Source of the DNA: Symbiodinium natans
Taxonomy: Eukaryota > Sar > Dinophyceae > Suessiales > Symbiodiniaceae
Direction of reading: 5' to 3'
Assembly (NCBI GenBank): GCA_905221605.1
Contig: CAJNDS010001602.1
Location: 15,001 to 79,000 of the forward strand
DNA length: 64,000 bases
A program made the position numbers and the translations under genes. Below are positions 53,859-64,000 of this stretch, one piece after another (position 1 is the stretch's first letter; each line of letters begins with the position of its first letter). The notes beneath the pieces were generated by a model. The model saw nothing but the letters and a program-made list of their open reading frames with translations. It was not told where the DNA came from and did not search any database.

Positions 53859-56800
53859 TCAAATCCTGACCGTATCCCCTTGAGGGGGCCGCCACCCGCC
53901 ACCAGCTCCTCCGCCTCCGCCGAAGCCGCCGCCACCGAAGCCGCCTCCTCCTCCGTGACCTGGGTTGTGGCTTTACTGGGAAGTTGTGCTTGCGCGAGCC
54001 TGCAAGGATATAGGCATTATATGGTATTATGAAGCCTCTACAGGAGCCTGTAAGTTTGATGTCTTGCTTCGGGCAGGGATGGGAATTTAGGGTCCTGTGC
54101 ATGTCAGCGGGCCCCGGCCGGCCGATGGTTAAAGATCGAAACGGAAGGTCGCCCTTGTTGGGCCCTTGCTGGCGGCGTGTGTATATGGGGGTTTCCGGTC
54201 CCTGTAAGGGGATTCTATTCTGTTTGGGCTATAAGCGGGGTACCCCTATTTTTGGAAATACCCATATAGGACATGAAGATACATGAAGAAAAACGTCGAT
54301 ATGGACTCGGTGCAAACATGTCGAAACATGTGCCATTTGAGCTTCTTGTGGGCATGTCTCCAAACACCCTGAGCCCAAACTTGATCGATCGGGAGCCCTT
54401 GAAACCCTCATCAATCTACTCTAAAACCTCTGTGCGAGGCGCATGCTGAAGAAACATGGGGATGCGGAGTTCAAGTCTCGAGCGAAAAGTGCGCTCTGTC
54501 CGTTTTTTTTCTGGCACTCCCGAAGTTCATTAGTCTGCAAGGCTATAAGCCTTCCGAAGGCTGCCCAGCCCACCGCCCTGCCTTGGACTGCGCCAATTTC
54601 TCAGTGTTAACAAGGAAGTTCGGAAGAGCCTCTCACGTTTAGGGCTCCTAAGATGGGGTGCCAACTGAAAGACAGAGAGTCAGACAAAACGTGGCATAAG
54701 GCGCGTTTCTGCAGCCGAAATGTTGCCCCGTGGAGCTGACATTTGGAGCAGGCCAAAGAACGGGCCCCGAAGGTGGTAATTAGAGTGTCTGTCTGTCTGA
54801 CGCGCCCCCCCCCCCCCCCCTGCGACCTCAATCACAACTCAGGCAGAAGGCGTTGGGCTACTTGTCTCCCTTAAGCCGCTCTCGCTTCGGAACCCTATAG
54901 CAAACCCTACTCTCCATGAGGCCTGCAACATCTACACTTCCCTAGCTTGTTCTCATAACCCCCAGAGCAAAATACCAGTCTGCCCCTGACAACGTAGGTT
55001 CGGATAGAGCATCCATCCTCAGTGCCTCGTCTTTAGGCCGGGTCTTCGGGAATGCCAGGATACCTCCCATGGAGCTCGTCGCCACAGTGGTCGCACTGTG
55101 GAAGCTGCTGGTCACGCTGTCAGCGTAAGAGTGGTGGGGCACCTCGCTGCGAGCATAGGGTGTGCGAAGCCAAGATTGACTGGAGGGCTTGTAGTGGTTA
55201 AGGTGTGTCCACTGGGGCGCAAGCTCAAAGGCAATGGCTGTGGATAGACTTCGAACTTTGAACGCAAGGCCCTCAACTTTCAAACCTGAATTTGGCAACT
55301 CTACCGGAAACGAGCTTCAAACAAAAAACGACTGCAAGTGCAAGCCATAAGTGGAGGGTTTTGGAGCTCTGGGGCAGTCTCCGGGGCTTCTTGTGCCACA
55401 TCTGGCTTCTCTGGCCAAGGGGCATAGAGAAGGTAGGTGTCGTTGCTGGAGTAGTACATTGGGCTATTTCGACTCGTCCGGAAGGTGCCAGGATGGCCTT
55501 GCACTAACTCCTCATCACCCCTCCAACCCCCAACCATGTTGTCCCACTGCCAGGTATATGCTGGGGACATGGCCACGCACCAGCCCTCAACCTTACAAAC
55601 CCTACAAGCCCAGAAATGTCGGAATATCTAGAAGCCCTGTGACATGCTCGGGTTCTTTCCACTCTCAGACTCGGCTTGGCTTCTGAGCTTGGAGGCTCGA
55701 TGTTCAGAGGCTTAGGTTTTGAAAGCTCGGGCCCGAAACCTGTTTGTCGACTTCTTCAAAGGCCTGTCGTGGCAAAATGAAAAAGAAACACTCACTAAAA
55801 GGATGACTTGGATGAAAGCTCACGATCCCTGCAGCTCACGTGTGCTGCCCAACAGATAAGAAGAGGCTCTCTCTCTGAATCTTAAGGGGTAGGGCTCACT
55901 GTTGCCCTGATTGTTCACTCTGGCATAGCTGGGCGGACTGCACATCTTGTTTGATGCTTGGCGTCAGTTTGGGCTAAGGTTTAGGGTTTGAAGGCAACTT
56001 CTTGATTCGACGTGTCGCGCGCCAAGAGCCTAAGGAACATGCACTGCCTGACCGTGAAGTCGCGAAGCCTAAGCGCCCTAACCCGACCTAAGACATAATC
56101 TCGCCAAAAGCTGCGGTAGCCCGAAAAGTTAAGGCCGAGAGTAAACAAGAACAAGAACAACATAGGGTGTTGATAGAAACCTTGACTAAAGAAACATTGT
56201 AATTGTGATATATGATATGCCCATGATCTCCCTGGTGGGATCATCTTGGAGGGAGATGTGCGTTCCCACACCGCCCCAGTTGAAGTACCATCAACGAGAG
56301 TGTTAACCTCATCGAATCCCTCAACCATCGGATTGCACCCCTTACAGTGCTGGCAAGGAAGCGCTGCGCAAGGCGCGAGAGGTAGAAGCGAAGTCGTCGC
56401 TGATAGTGCTCAGACTTCTGGCCATCCTGGTTGAATCAGCAGAGGATCTCGAGACTCTCTATGCCCTGAGGTACAACACTCTTGGGCAGGCGGTTGGGGA
56501 TAAGGAATATCACGCTTAAGGGGAATTACCCAGCAGTGCGGGATTGCCTCATCTGAGAGTGCGAACTCAGCACCCACATCAGCTCGGCACAGCGGACAGG
56601 ACCTGAGCATAATGCGCGGCTTGTCTGAAGGAGGGCGTTGCGCTTGGTCTTGCTACCAAGCTGTGGGAGGGGGTCCCTGCAGCCCACCTGTCGTACTGTA
56701 CCTAGTACTCTCGTAGCGATAGCCAGGAAATTCCACACAGAAGCTTGCAACAAGTCAGCGCAGCATTTCTTTTGAGGCCCTTCTGATACCCTCAATCATC

Positions 56801-59800
56801 CGGAATGCGAAAATAAACGGCAAACCAGAAAGGAGACCGTACTGTAGAACAAACTCCAGCTGCCATGAGACTCCTTCGCCTGGACCCATTCCTCAATGCA
56901 CTTCTTGTGGAAGCGATGCTTACCTCGGCAGAGCGCAGAACTCGAGGATTCCCAAGTTCCGAGCCGCACAGAAGCGGAGAGATGGAGAGAAAGAGATAGA
57001 CAGGGAGAGAGGGAGACAGCGAGAGAGAAAGAGGGGAGAGAGCGATAGAGAGAGAAGAAAGAAGTAAGTGTCACGAGCAAGAAGAACAGAGAAAGAGAGA
57101 TGGGGAGAGAGACAGAGAGGGCGGTCAGCAAGCAAGTTGCAACAGAGCATGGTCAGAGAAATCAATGCAAAATGATATTCCTGCGTATGCAACACCTGCT
57201 GCTTGGTGCAGTCAGTCCGCAGCTGAGAACTTGCACGTCGGCAGATTCTTCAGAACCGAAATTCCTGGGTTTGCAAAGCGCATGTGAAAACCTCAACGCC
57301 GCAGCCACAATCTCCGAAAAATTGCCACTGCACCGCAATGCATCTTGGACATGTGTGGAGTCGGAGTCGGAGTTTCACGGCTAGGGCTCAGGGCATGACT
57401 GCGTGCTAGTCACACGGGGCATCATGACAGCTCTGGGGACTTATTGACAGAATAAGCTTGTTTTCTGGTGCACGACTTGCCTTTCATGAAAGCCCAGGAT
57501 CTCCAGGCAGATGGGACACATCGACTGGTCGAACTCGTCCTTTTCCATCTCCTTCTGCACACCTGGAATAGGAAATTACAACTAGTCACAGGAGCTTGCA
57601 GGCAACAAGGTTCGCGAATCTCCGGGTGCCTGTTCAGGCTTCGGAGGTGTGGGGTCTGATTTCGCTAGATTGGCTCGGGTAACTTCAGGACCGGGGCTCA
57701 AAGAAGACTTTGAGATACAGCACCATACATACCATAAAGGTCGCCAATTCTCTTCGAGTCGCAAGGGCTCTTAGAACTGGAGCCCTCAAGCCCCCTTTAC
57801 TTCCAAGCCCACCGCAGGAAGCCCTGGAATGTCCCGAGCGGTAAGAAGAACGGACTTTAGGGGGCTCACAGGATCTCTTAGGTGTCAGCCGCAGGTGCGT
57901 TGCAGGTCCTTCTGCGCGCTGCTGGGAAAGAGTCTCCGCCAACCGGCCGAAACTGCATCCGCGAGTTTGGCGCAGGGCCAGGCTATCAGCATGGTCCTTG
58001 GATTCTACCCTAAACCCCAACATTCAGTCTATAAAGCAAACCCCGAGCCGAAGCTACCGAGGACCAACGATCAAGGCATGGGCCCCAACGTACGAGAAGA
58101 TCAGATCAGGGGATGATATCACTGAAGAGATCTTGCTTTCGTCTGGTTGGCAGTTCGTCCTGCCCAGTTACCTGTCTGGATGTTTGGAATTGTTCCTTCT
58201 GCAGGCCACTTCCCTGTAGCTCTACCACCCACACAGAAAGGCCCTTCATTACTGCCAGCCACCTCAACCCTGCGGCCTGGAGCTGTTGAGGACTGGACAT
58301 TGACACACCCTTACCTGCAGCCACAGGGTCACAAAGGCCAGCCCGATGATCAAGAGAGCCAGGATCTGAGGTAAGTTGATGCCTGAAGCTGCGATGCTTG
58401 TTATGGATTGCTCCCCGTAGGTGGGGTGCCCCGATCCCCCCCACCTCTTTCTCCCCTCCCTATTTTGGAAGCTTTTTTCAGTGGAGAACTTTCCAGAACT
58501 GAGATTGTCCGTGCTGCGAATTGGCACGTGTGGAACCCGGGCCGCCTCTAGACCTTCCAGCGTCCCCATGCCCAAGCCCCACCCAGGCAATCGACGCGCA
58601 GCGTGACAACTACGGCTTGGGCTGGTCTACACCACTATTCATGAAGCTCTGCGTTGTTCCATTTCAGCATGCACCATCACGAAAGACTCCGCAATGTGTG
58701 GCCAGGTGCAGACACAGAGGGCCAAAACGGTGTACAGGAGGTAGTCGGTCCACGTGTGATACACCTTTGTGGGACTATGGCTTGAATGCCATGCGACTTG
58801 AAATGCAAGCCTACAAAACAAAGCATCAAGATTCAAGACTGCCATCCTTTTTTGTACCCCTCAATTTCTGGCAAAGCGGCTGGGACACGTTTTCCTTCCA
58901 GTGCTTCCAGGATCTCCTCTGTGCCGCGGAGAATCGCGGCGCCAGTCTTAGCTTGGAGGCAAAGCGACGAGAACCCGAACCCAAGATGGGACCCCGCTTT
59001 ACGTGAGCTTGGACAGGCCCTGAAGCCTTTGAAGGCCACCCTAAAGCCTAAAAAACCGAAGAGTCCAAAATCCCACCCGCCAGGGTACACAGCTTCAATC
59101 TCTTAAGCCTCAACTCTGAGGAATTCTCCTGCTGGGAACCGGGACACATATTTCAGGCTCTTTATGGCAGAATCTCCACCGCTTGGCTACTGCATGGCAT
59201 GTGCTGACCGAGCTGCATCCCCTTTTTGCAGGAGAGGCTTCATGTTCTTGAGGATGGTCTCGGCTTCTGAATCCCACAGCACTTCGCGCGTTTGCTTGGC
59301 AGTCCTCGGATCTCCACATGTGCGGAGGCTCTTTGGTGCCAAGCGCGGGGCTTAGTAGCGCCTTTTTTCCCATATTGTTTTCGTACACTGAGAGATTCTG
59401 AGACTCAACCTTGATCGCCGGCCTAAGGCGTCCCCCACTCTCGGCGTAACGCCAACAGACACCTTAGATACGTACAACGTTGCTGTGGACCGTCTGTCGG
59501 GGTCTGTGGCAGCAAGCGTCTTCAAGTAGAACATGCGGTCGTCCACGCTCAAGAAAAGCATCAAACCTTGGCTGTTAACTTGTGCCGAGAAGAGTAATGC
59601 TCTGGCAATGGAACACTTTGACACAGCATTCGTGCCGCCCGTTCCTCCTGACCACTGACCTTCTACCTCCTTGACTCAACATAAGAGAAATAAACACTTC
59701 CACACTGTGCAAAGTTCCAGACTGTCTGTGCCGCGCGTTCGACACTGCGAGTCCAACAGGCTTTGGGCCCGAGAGCCCTAACCGGCCCTACCCTCATTGC

Positions 59801-60420
59801 TGCAACTCCTGAGCACCTTGTGCGAATCCCCTTTCTCGACACTGCAAGTAAGCTGAACGCCCTGAACGCCCTCTCTGAGCTTGCCACCATTGTCGCAGCC
59901 TGCATCGCCAACGCCCCAGAGATCACCGACCCGGTGGGCAAAGTGCTCACCCGTCACCTCCTGATCAGTTGATGTGTTGATGTGTCGTATCTACTGCTGC
60001 CTTTCTGCGCACCCGTCTATGCACACATCTCTATGTCGACATACTGTACGTTTACCTGTATCGCATCAGTATGCGACTAACTGCAACAGGGCTGTCGCTC
60101 TGATGATGACAGTAATTACAGCACTTCTTCTGGATTTCGAGAAGCATTCAATTGTGAGAAATGCTGGCTGGTCGCATGCGATCTAGGACCGGTATGACTC
60201 GCAAGTGTCGTGCAGCTGTTGGCACGAGAAGATAAACAACCAAGAGTTGAAATGAGACTTCTTCAGTTGAGGGTGGGATGGGATGGACGTAGGATGTGTA
60301 GAAACGCAGGACTTGCAAGAAGCAGACTGTCTCAGATTGCGGCTTCGCTTCTTTTTTTCCGAAGAGCCATGTGTGGGCGCCAAATGGGCCAATCCACTCG
60401 CTGCGGGCGATGTTCTTGAC
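53859..60420 (-). CDS. TPM-domain / transmembrane / RING-H2 protein with glycine-rich tail (multi-exon)
   Basis: Exons: about 60320-60420 (VKNIARSEWIGPFGAHTW), 59463-59647 (SQGLMLFLSVDDRMFYLKT), 59191-59330 (SEAETILKNMKPLLQKGDAA), about 58640-58764 and 58315-58440 (hydrophobic), 57481-57562 (SMCPICLEILGFHE), 56872-56940 (SALCRGKHRFHKKCIEEWVQ), 56548-56602 (SCPLCRADVG), 56308-56340, about 55345-55560, 54942-55211 and 53859-53959 (Gly-rich, FGGGGFGGGGGAGGGW, TGA). The second and third exons match the TPM domain. The next pair gives membrane helices. Then comes a complete RING-H2 C-x2-C, C-x3-H-x2-H-x2-C, C-x2-C across three exons with agreeing phases. RING-H2 proteins are usually ubiquitin ligases. 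The Gly-rich tail is typical of TPM proteins. Several junctions lack phase agreement, so exons are missing and the single-gene model is an inference. Confidence 0.6.
54942..55211 (-). CDS. Exon, C-terminal region of the TPM/RING gene model
   Basis: Pyrimidine-rich acceptor (GCCTTTGAGCTTGCGCCCCAG) then WTHLNHYKPSSQSWLRTPYA, a Ser/Thr-rich stretch and LSGADWYFALGV, open to a TAG. A GT donor (GGG|GTTATG) before the stop would allow splicing on to the Gly-rich exon. The preceding exon (about 55345-55560) reads AYTWQWDNMVGGWRGDEELV. Confidence 0.55.
   Translation of the reverse strand, partial: WTHLNHYKPSSQSWLRTPYARSEVPHHSYADSVTSSFHSATTVATSSMGGILAFPKTRPKDEALRMDALSEPTLSGADWYFALGVMRTS
56548..57562 (-). 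CDS. RING-H2 finger exons
   Basis: 57481-57562 (GC donor after HE), 56872-56940 and 56548-56602 (GC donor) join in consistent phase to give CPICLEILGFHESSALCRGK, then HRFHKKCIEEWVQAKE, then SCPLCRADVGAEFALSDE. All eight zinc ligands of a RING-H2 (C-x2-C, C-x3-H-x2-H-x2-C, C-x2-C) are present. Exon 56308-56340 (GCNPMVEGFDE) continues in phase 0. Confidence 0.8.
56950..57120. repeat. (GA)n-rich purine tract
   Basis: Imperfect GAGA/GAGAGG units inside the intron between the first two RING exons; the pyrimidine-rich minus strand may serve as a long polypyrimidine tract. Confidence 0.85.
58315..58440 (-). CDS. Transmembrane exon
   Basis: Reads INLPQILALLIIGLAFVTLW, a clear membrane helix, and ends at a canonical CAG|GTAAGG donor. 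The upstream border is uncertain. It lies between the TPM and RING exons. Confidence 0.65.
59780..59972 (+). CDS. Possible plus-strand coding exon inside an intron of the TPM gene
   Basis: The plus frame reads LVRIPFLDTASKLNALNALS, then ELATIVAACIANAPEITDPV, and ends at TGA. Codon third positions are strongly C/G biased as in real coding sequence here. The minus strand is also open over 95 codons, so strand assignment is not certain. No family recognised. Confidence 0.4.
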
Positions 60421-60779
60421 CTTCGATGTTGACAGCCGCGAAAACTAGCCACCATGTTCTATTCAGTGGGTGCGGTTGTGCCTTTGGGAGTGGTGTCCAA
60501 GGGTCGAGGGACCCTGCCTAAGATCCAGCACCACCGTCACACCTGCCATTGACCTGAAGAACGCAATGCCATACTGAACCAATAGGTCTCTGACAAAACA
60601 GGACTCTAATTACAGCAAAAGCCTGTCTTTGTAACTGGACCAACTGCTCCAGGAAGGGGACTTACAGCACACCCCTGTGGCAAGAAAGGTGTTTTGCCAC
60701 CCTAGCCACGTCGAATCGTTCGCAGCCGAGTCGCTACCAGAACTGCGACTTGGTAGGAGTGGTTCTTGCCTTCATTGCG

Positions 60780-61048
60780 AGCCCCAAACCCTCGTCTCTG
60801 CATGCGTAGAGAACGTGCACCACCATTATAATGAACATGCTCCACTGACTGACCTGGTGATTGCAAAGGCCATCCAGGCCATGCCCAAAGCCCTACATGA
60901 ACAAATCCCAAGTGTGATGAATCCAGTGGCTGAGGAGATGATTCACAGCCCACCACCCTCGCAGACGCACATCTTCTCTACATCTCCAAGTCCGATACAC
61001 ACCCCTCGACCTGGACGGCTGCCGTACTCAAGACCCCTAAATGCCTAG
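60780..61048 (+). CDS. Possible plus-strand coding segment
   Basis: The plus frame reads HHHYNEHAPLTDLVIAKAIQ, then AMPKALHEQIPSVMNPVAEE, then a Ser/Pro/Thr-rich tail ending at TAG. The minus strand over it is poor. The start is unclear, and no domain is recognised. Confidence 0.4.
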
Positions 61049-63680
61049 CCTTATAGCGCTTAGCTTTAGCTGCTTGGACAGCAGGTTCCCGACGTCGGGG
61101 CTCTGCATGGGTGTTAGGCTTCTTTGGGGGCAGGAAGATAAGTTTCAGGCTTGCGTAGGGCTTGAAAGCTTGATGTGCAGTTCAGGGCTTAAGAACTACG
61201 AGTTCAGCTCCAGGAATATTTCAGGCTCGTGAAAAATAAAAGCGCCAAGATACCATCTGGGCATTGAAGCTTGGTCTTCTGGTCCACTTCCTGCAAGACC
61301 TCAAAGCCCAACAAAGCCTACCCAAAACCTGAAACCAACCTGTAGTGAATCATGCAGCCAAGTCATGCACCAAGGTGGTGTGCAACAACCCAGCTGGGCC
61401 AGGCCCACCCCACCACTCTCCCGACACTTCGATGCATCTCAGACCCGACCTCAACTCCCCTCTATATGGGCACCAACACCCTAATCACGCTTCAATCAAC
61501 AAGGACAGCACCCAGAGCGGACGGCCGAAATCGCCACTCGTTTAGGGGTCCAAGGCTTTATAAGGTCGTACTCGAAGCCTTCATCACACGCCACGGTAGA
61601 AAAACCGAACAAACAAAACCAGGACCCTGAGAGCAAAGGGCATCTTCGCTAGGCTGCAGTGTGGAAGTTGGCTGGTGAGAAGCTTGCGGGTTGAAACCTG
61701 TTTCTTCGGATAATCGCAAGGGCTTTTCGGTTCAGGGCTAGAGGGTTTACAAGGTTCAATAAACGCTCCACCGTGAAGCTTGAACCCGCCTGCTGGATCT
61801 GCTGCCGATCGGCTGCAGACAGCAGCCTCGGTAGACAAAAGGAAGCTGGGAATGTCGCAGCATTCCGAGGTTCCCATTCAGCCCCCTGTTCCCCACCTCA
61901 AATTGGGTCTGCTTTTCTCATTTTTCAAAGTATGAAGATTGCAAGTTGGCAGGGGAATCATGTACTAGGGATTGCATCCCAAGCTGCCAGTCTCCAGGTA
62001 AACGAAGTCGGATTGGGGGGTGGTGGGTGGGTGGGGAGGCAACAACTTGAGCTACAGCCGAAACCCCCCCCCCCCCCCCTCGAGCCATCCCCAAAAACCA
62101 CGCAGCAAGGGCACGAAATTCACCAACAAGGGAATTTATGTGAATATCCCACACTCGGGGCATGTTTTCAGGTTTTGGGTTTCAGGGTGAAGGGATTACG
62201 GGCTGCCTACGTAGGTTGCATAGAGCCTGATGATCGGTGCCTCACGGTGGCAAGCCTTTCCGCTCTGAATCACAAACGCTGTTCCAGACATATTTTGCAT
62301 ATGTTTTATGTATGTATGTACGTATGTATATATATATATATAGATATGTAGTATGCAACTCCCGTGCAAACTCCCGTGCGCTTTGCCGACTCTCTGAATT
62401 CTTTTTTATGAGCTGCTGCCGTGGCTCAGGTCGGGATCACAAATTCGACCGGTTGCGTTCAGACCTGCCGCTGCTCCAACTTGTATATATATATATATGT
62501 GTACAGATATGTATATATATATATACATATATGTATATATACATATACTTTTTCTTTTTCATTGTATTATTGGTAGTCCCCCCCAAACCCGAATTAAAGC
62601 CAATACTCCAAAACCCTGCGCCCCCTCTGTCTCTCGCTCTCTTTCCCTCTCCCTCTCCCTCTCCCTCTCCCTCGCCCTCGCCCTCGCCCTCGCCCTCGCC
62701 CTCGCCCCTCCCCCTCCCCCTCCCTCTCCCCTTCCCCCTCCCGCTCCCTCTCTCTTGCTTGCTTGATTGCTTGCTTGCTTGCTTGCTTGCAGTGCGCATG
62801 ACCCCCGAAAGGGCCGCCACAAGGGGCACGCTCTGCCGAGTCAGTCGGTGTGAAAATGTGTGAAAGATGGGAGTGTGGAAGCGTCGAGACAGACACGTGA
62901 GTTCCTCTCTCTCTTCTTCTTCTACCGGGCTTAGGGTTTATATATAATTAGGGGGCAAGCCCCCCGCGCGCAGGCGCGCCCAAGTCTGGTCTGGAGTGAG
63001 ACTCTCCATGTGCAGTCCCCGGTCACCATACTCCCTTTGCCCCAAAGGAATGTCGACTAGCAATCAACCCTACAGGTGACCTTACTTCCCCATTCCTGAT
63101 GACCGCGGCATCTGTATGCCTGTCTGCACACTTCGTGCTGTGACGAACACGGGTGACATGGATGATATGGATGCTCTGCCCCGTTACCCTCAGCAAGCTA
63201 AACCCCCGTTAGTGGGACCGCATCTATCACACGAGACCCCATGCTCCTACATCTTCAGCAGGGCATTGCGAAACTTCTAGCCTGCAATTTTAGTTCCCTT
63301 AGCTGGCCTTTGTGAACCCTTTGTGAACCCTCAACTGAGCTCGGCACTGGCACCCTCAACCTCCCCTCCCCCTAACCTGTAATGCCATTCAATCCTCCGG
63401 AAGACCTCCCCTTCCCCCTCAACTTATCTCGCCTATCAGTTCCCTTCTCCCAGGAGTCTGCCTACAGCTATCAGCTGTCTATCCCTTCAGTTGTGCTCGC
63501 TGCTGGAACTCACATTCCTCTTCTTCTTCTTCTTCCTCTACGGGGCTTGAGGAACCCCTACATTCCTCTCTCTCTCGCTCTCTCTCGCTCAAGGCATTTG
63601 AAACCCCGACGTTGCATGTTGGTACATGTTGGCACACCGTGCACTCACCCTCTTCACGCTCTCAAACAAAAGACGGCTCG
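61049..63680. other. Repeat-rich stretch without a confident gene
   Basis: Contains (TA)n tracts near 62310-62345 and 62485-62540, a (CCCTCT/CCCTCG)n tract at about 62630-62750, (GCTT)n at about 62756-62792, poly-C at about 62066-62080 and (CTT)n near 63515. Long frames over these (plus 61773-62351, 62237-62863, minus 62437-62896) are mainly repeat artefacts. Confidence 0.5.
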
Positions 63681-63688
63681 GTCGCCAG

Positions 63689-63998
63689 CCACATTGCTTG
63701 GGATTCGTCGCAGGATTCGGCACGCTTTCCGGAGTCCAGCTATCCCTGGCGCACGGAGTGGGATCTGCTCTGTGTGCCGGAATCGCGGTTCAATACTGTT
63801 CAGGCAACAGAAGGTGTATATCTAAATGTACAGCTTCTGCAGTGCCATCATGGGTATCATGACCCCACGCAACCCTCAGACATCTGCATCGAACTCCTGG
63901 CCAGGGAATGCAACGAGGTGGCCTGGTTGTCTGATTTTCTCCTTAATTGCACAAAGAGTGCAGAGGCACAAGCTAGCTTTAGATACCTTCCTGGCTAA
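63689..63998 (+). CDS. Plus-strand exon ending in a stop, unidentified
   Basis: Acceptor CGCCAG at 63683-63688 (or CGTCGCAG at 63705-63712). The frame reads ARFPESSYPWRTEWDLLCVP, then VQATEGVYLNVQLLQCHHGY, then DICIELLARECNEVAWLSDF and ends YLPG-TAA at 63996-63998. The sequence is rich and non-repetitive and is convincing as coding. No family recognised. It marks a strand switch relative to the rest of the window. Confidence 0.55.
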
Positions 63999-64000
63999 GT

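Noticed and set aside
62237-62896. Long ORFs on both strands
   Set aside because: They run through TA, CCCTCT and GCTT repeats and have periodic low-complexity translations.
1-64000. tRNA or rRNA genes
   Set aside because: I saw no cloverleaf with conserved T-loop (GGTTCGA-type) sequence in a proper context and no rRNA core sequence; a covariance-model scan would be decisive.

Overview
The window looks like nuclear DNA of a dinoflagellate, most likely Symbiodiniaceae/Suessiales-like. This rests on interspersed TTTAGGG/CCCTAAA telomere-type repeats in both orientations, many 30-150 nt exons, and introns with AG acceptors but frequent GC and GA donors besides GT. It is also supported by long runs of genes on one strand and by a LINE-type endonuclease ORF. 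The species cannot be named from the sequence alone. Almost all supported coding is on the minus strand.

Region 1 (1-10445) is a compact block of intron-free minus-strand ORFs. In transcription order it holds a LINE-type endonuclease ORF that stops at the start of the reverse transcriptase, an overlapping 214-aa ORF, a dual-specificity phosphatase, a disordered 206-aa protein, and four diverged copies of one ~400-aa helical protein family of unknown function (the fourth runs off the left edge). A 19-bp sequence, CAGGAGGGGACCTCACTCG and variants, occurs about fourteen times here and brackets the inter-ORF spacers; I saw it nowhere else in the window.

Region 2 (10974-23454) is one large gene. 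It has a signal peptide, about ten tandem cytochrome b5-like heme domains and hydrophobic C-terminal exons, split into at least twenty exons. Region 3 (24.5-32.7 kb) holds many well-formed minus-strand exons of one or more unidentified genes. Region 4 (33.4-47.4 kb) holds a BMT5/DUF2431-like Rossmann methyltransferase gene. A complete-looking flavin amine oxidase gene (about 36.3-45.3 kb) lies inside one of its introns on the same strand. Region 5 (47.7-49.6 kb) has exons of an unidentified gene. 50-53.8 kb is mostly unresolved.

Region 6 (53.9-60.4 kb) holds a gene with a TPM domain, membrane segments, a RING-H2 finger and a glycine-rich tail. The right end (60.7-64 kb) turns to plus-strand coding. 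Introns and intergenic DNA are filled with degenerate telomere-like and simple repeats. Exon borders were set by hand from splice sites, reading-frame phase and family motifs; where phases agree across junctions I say so.
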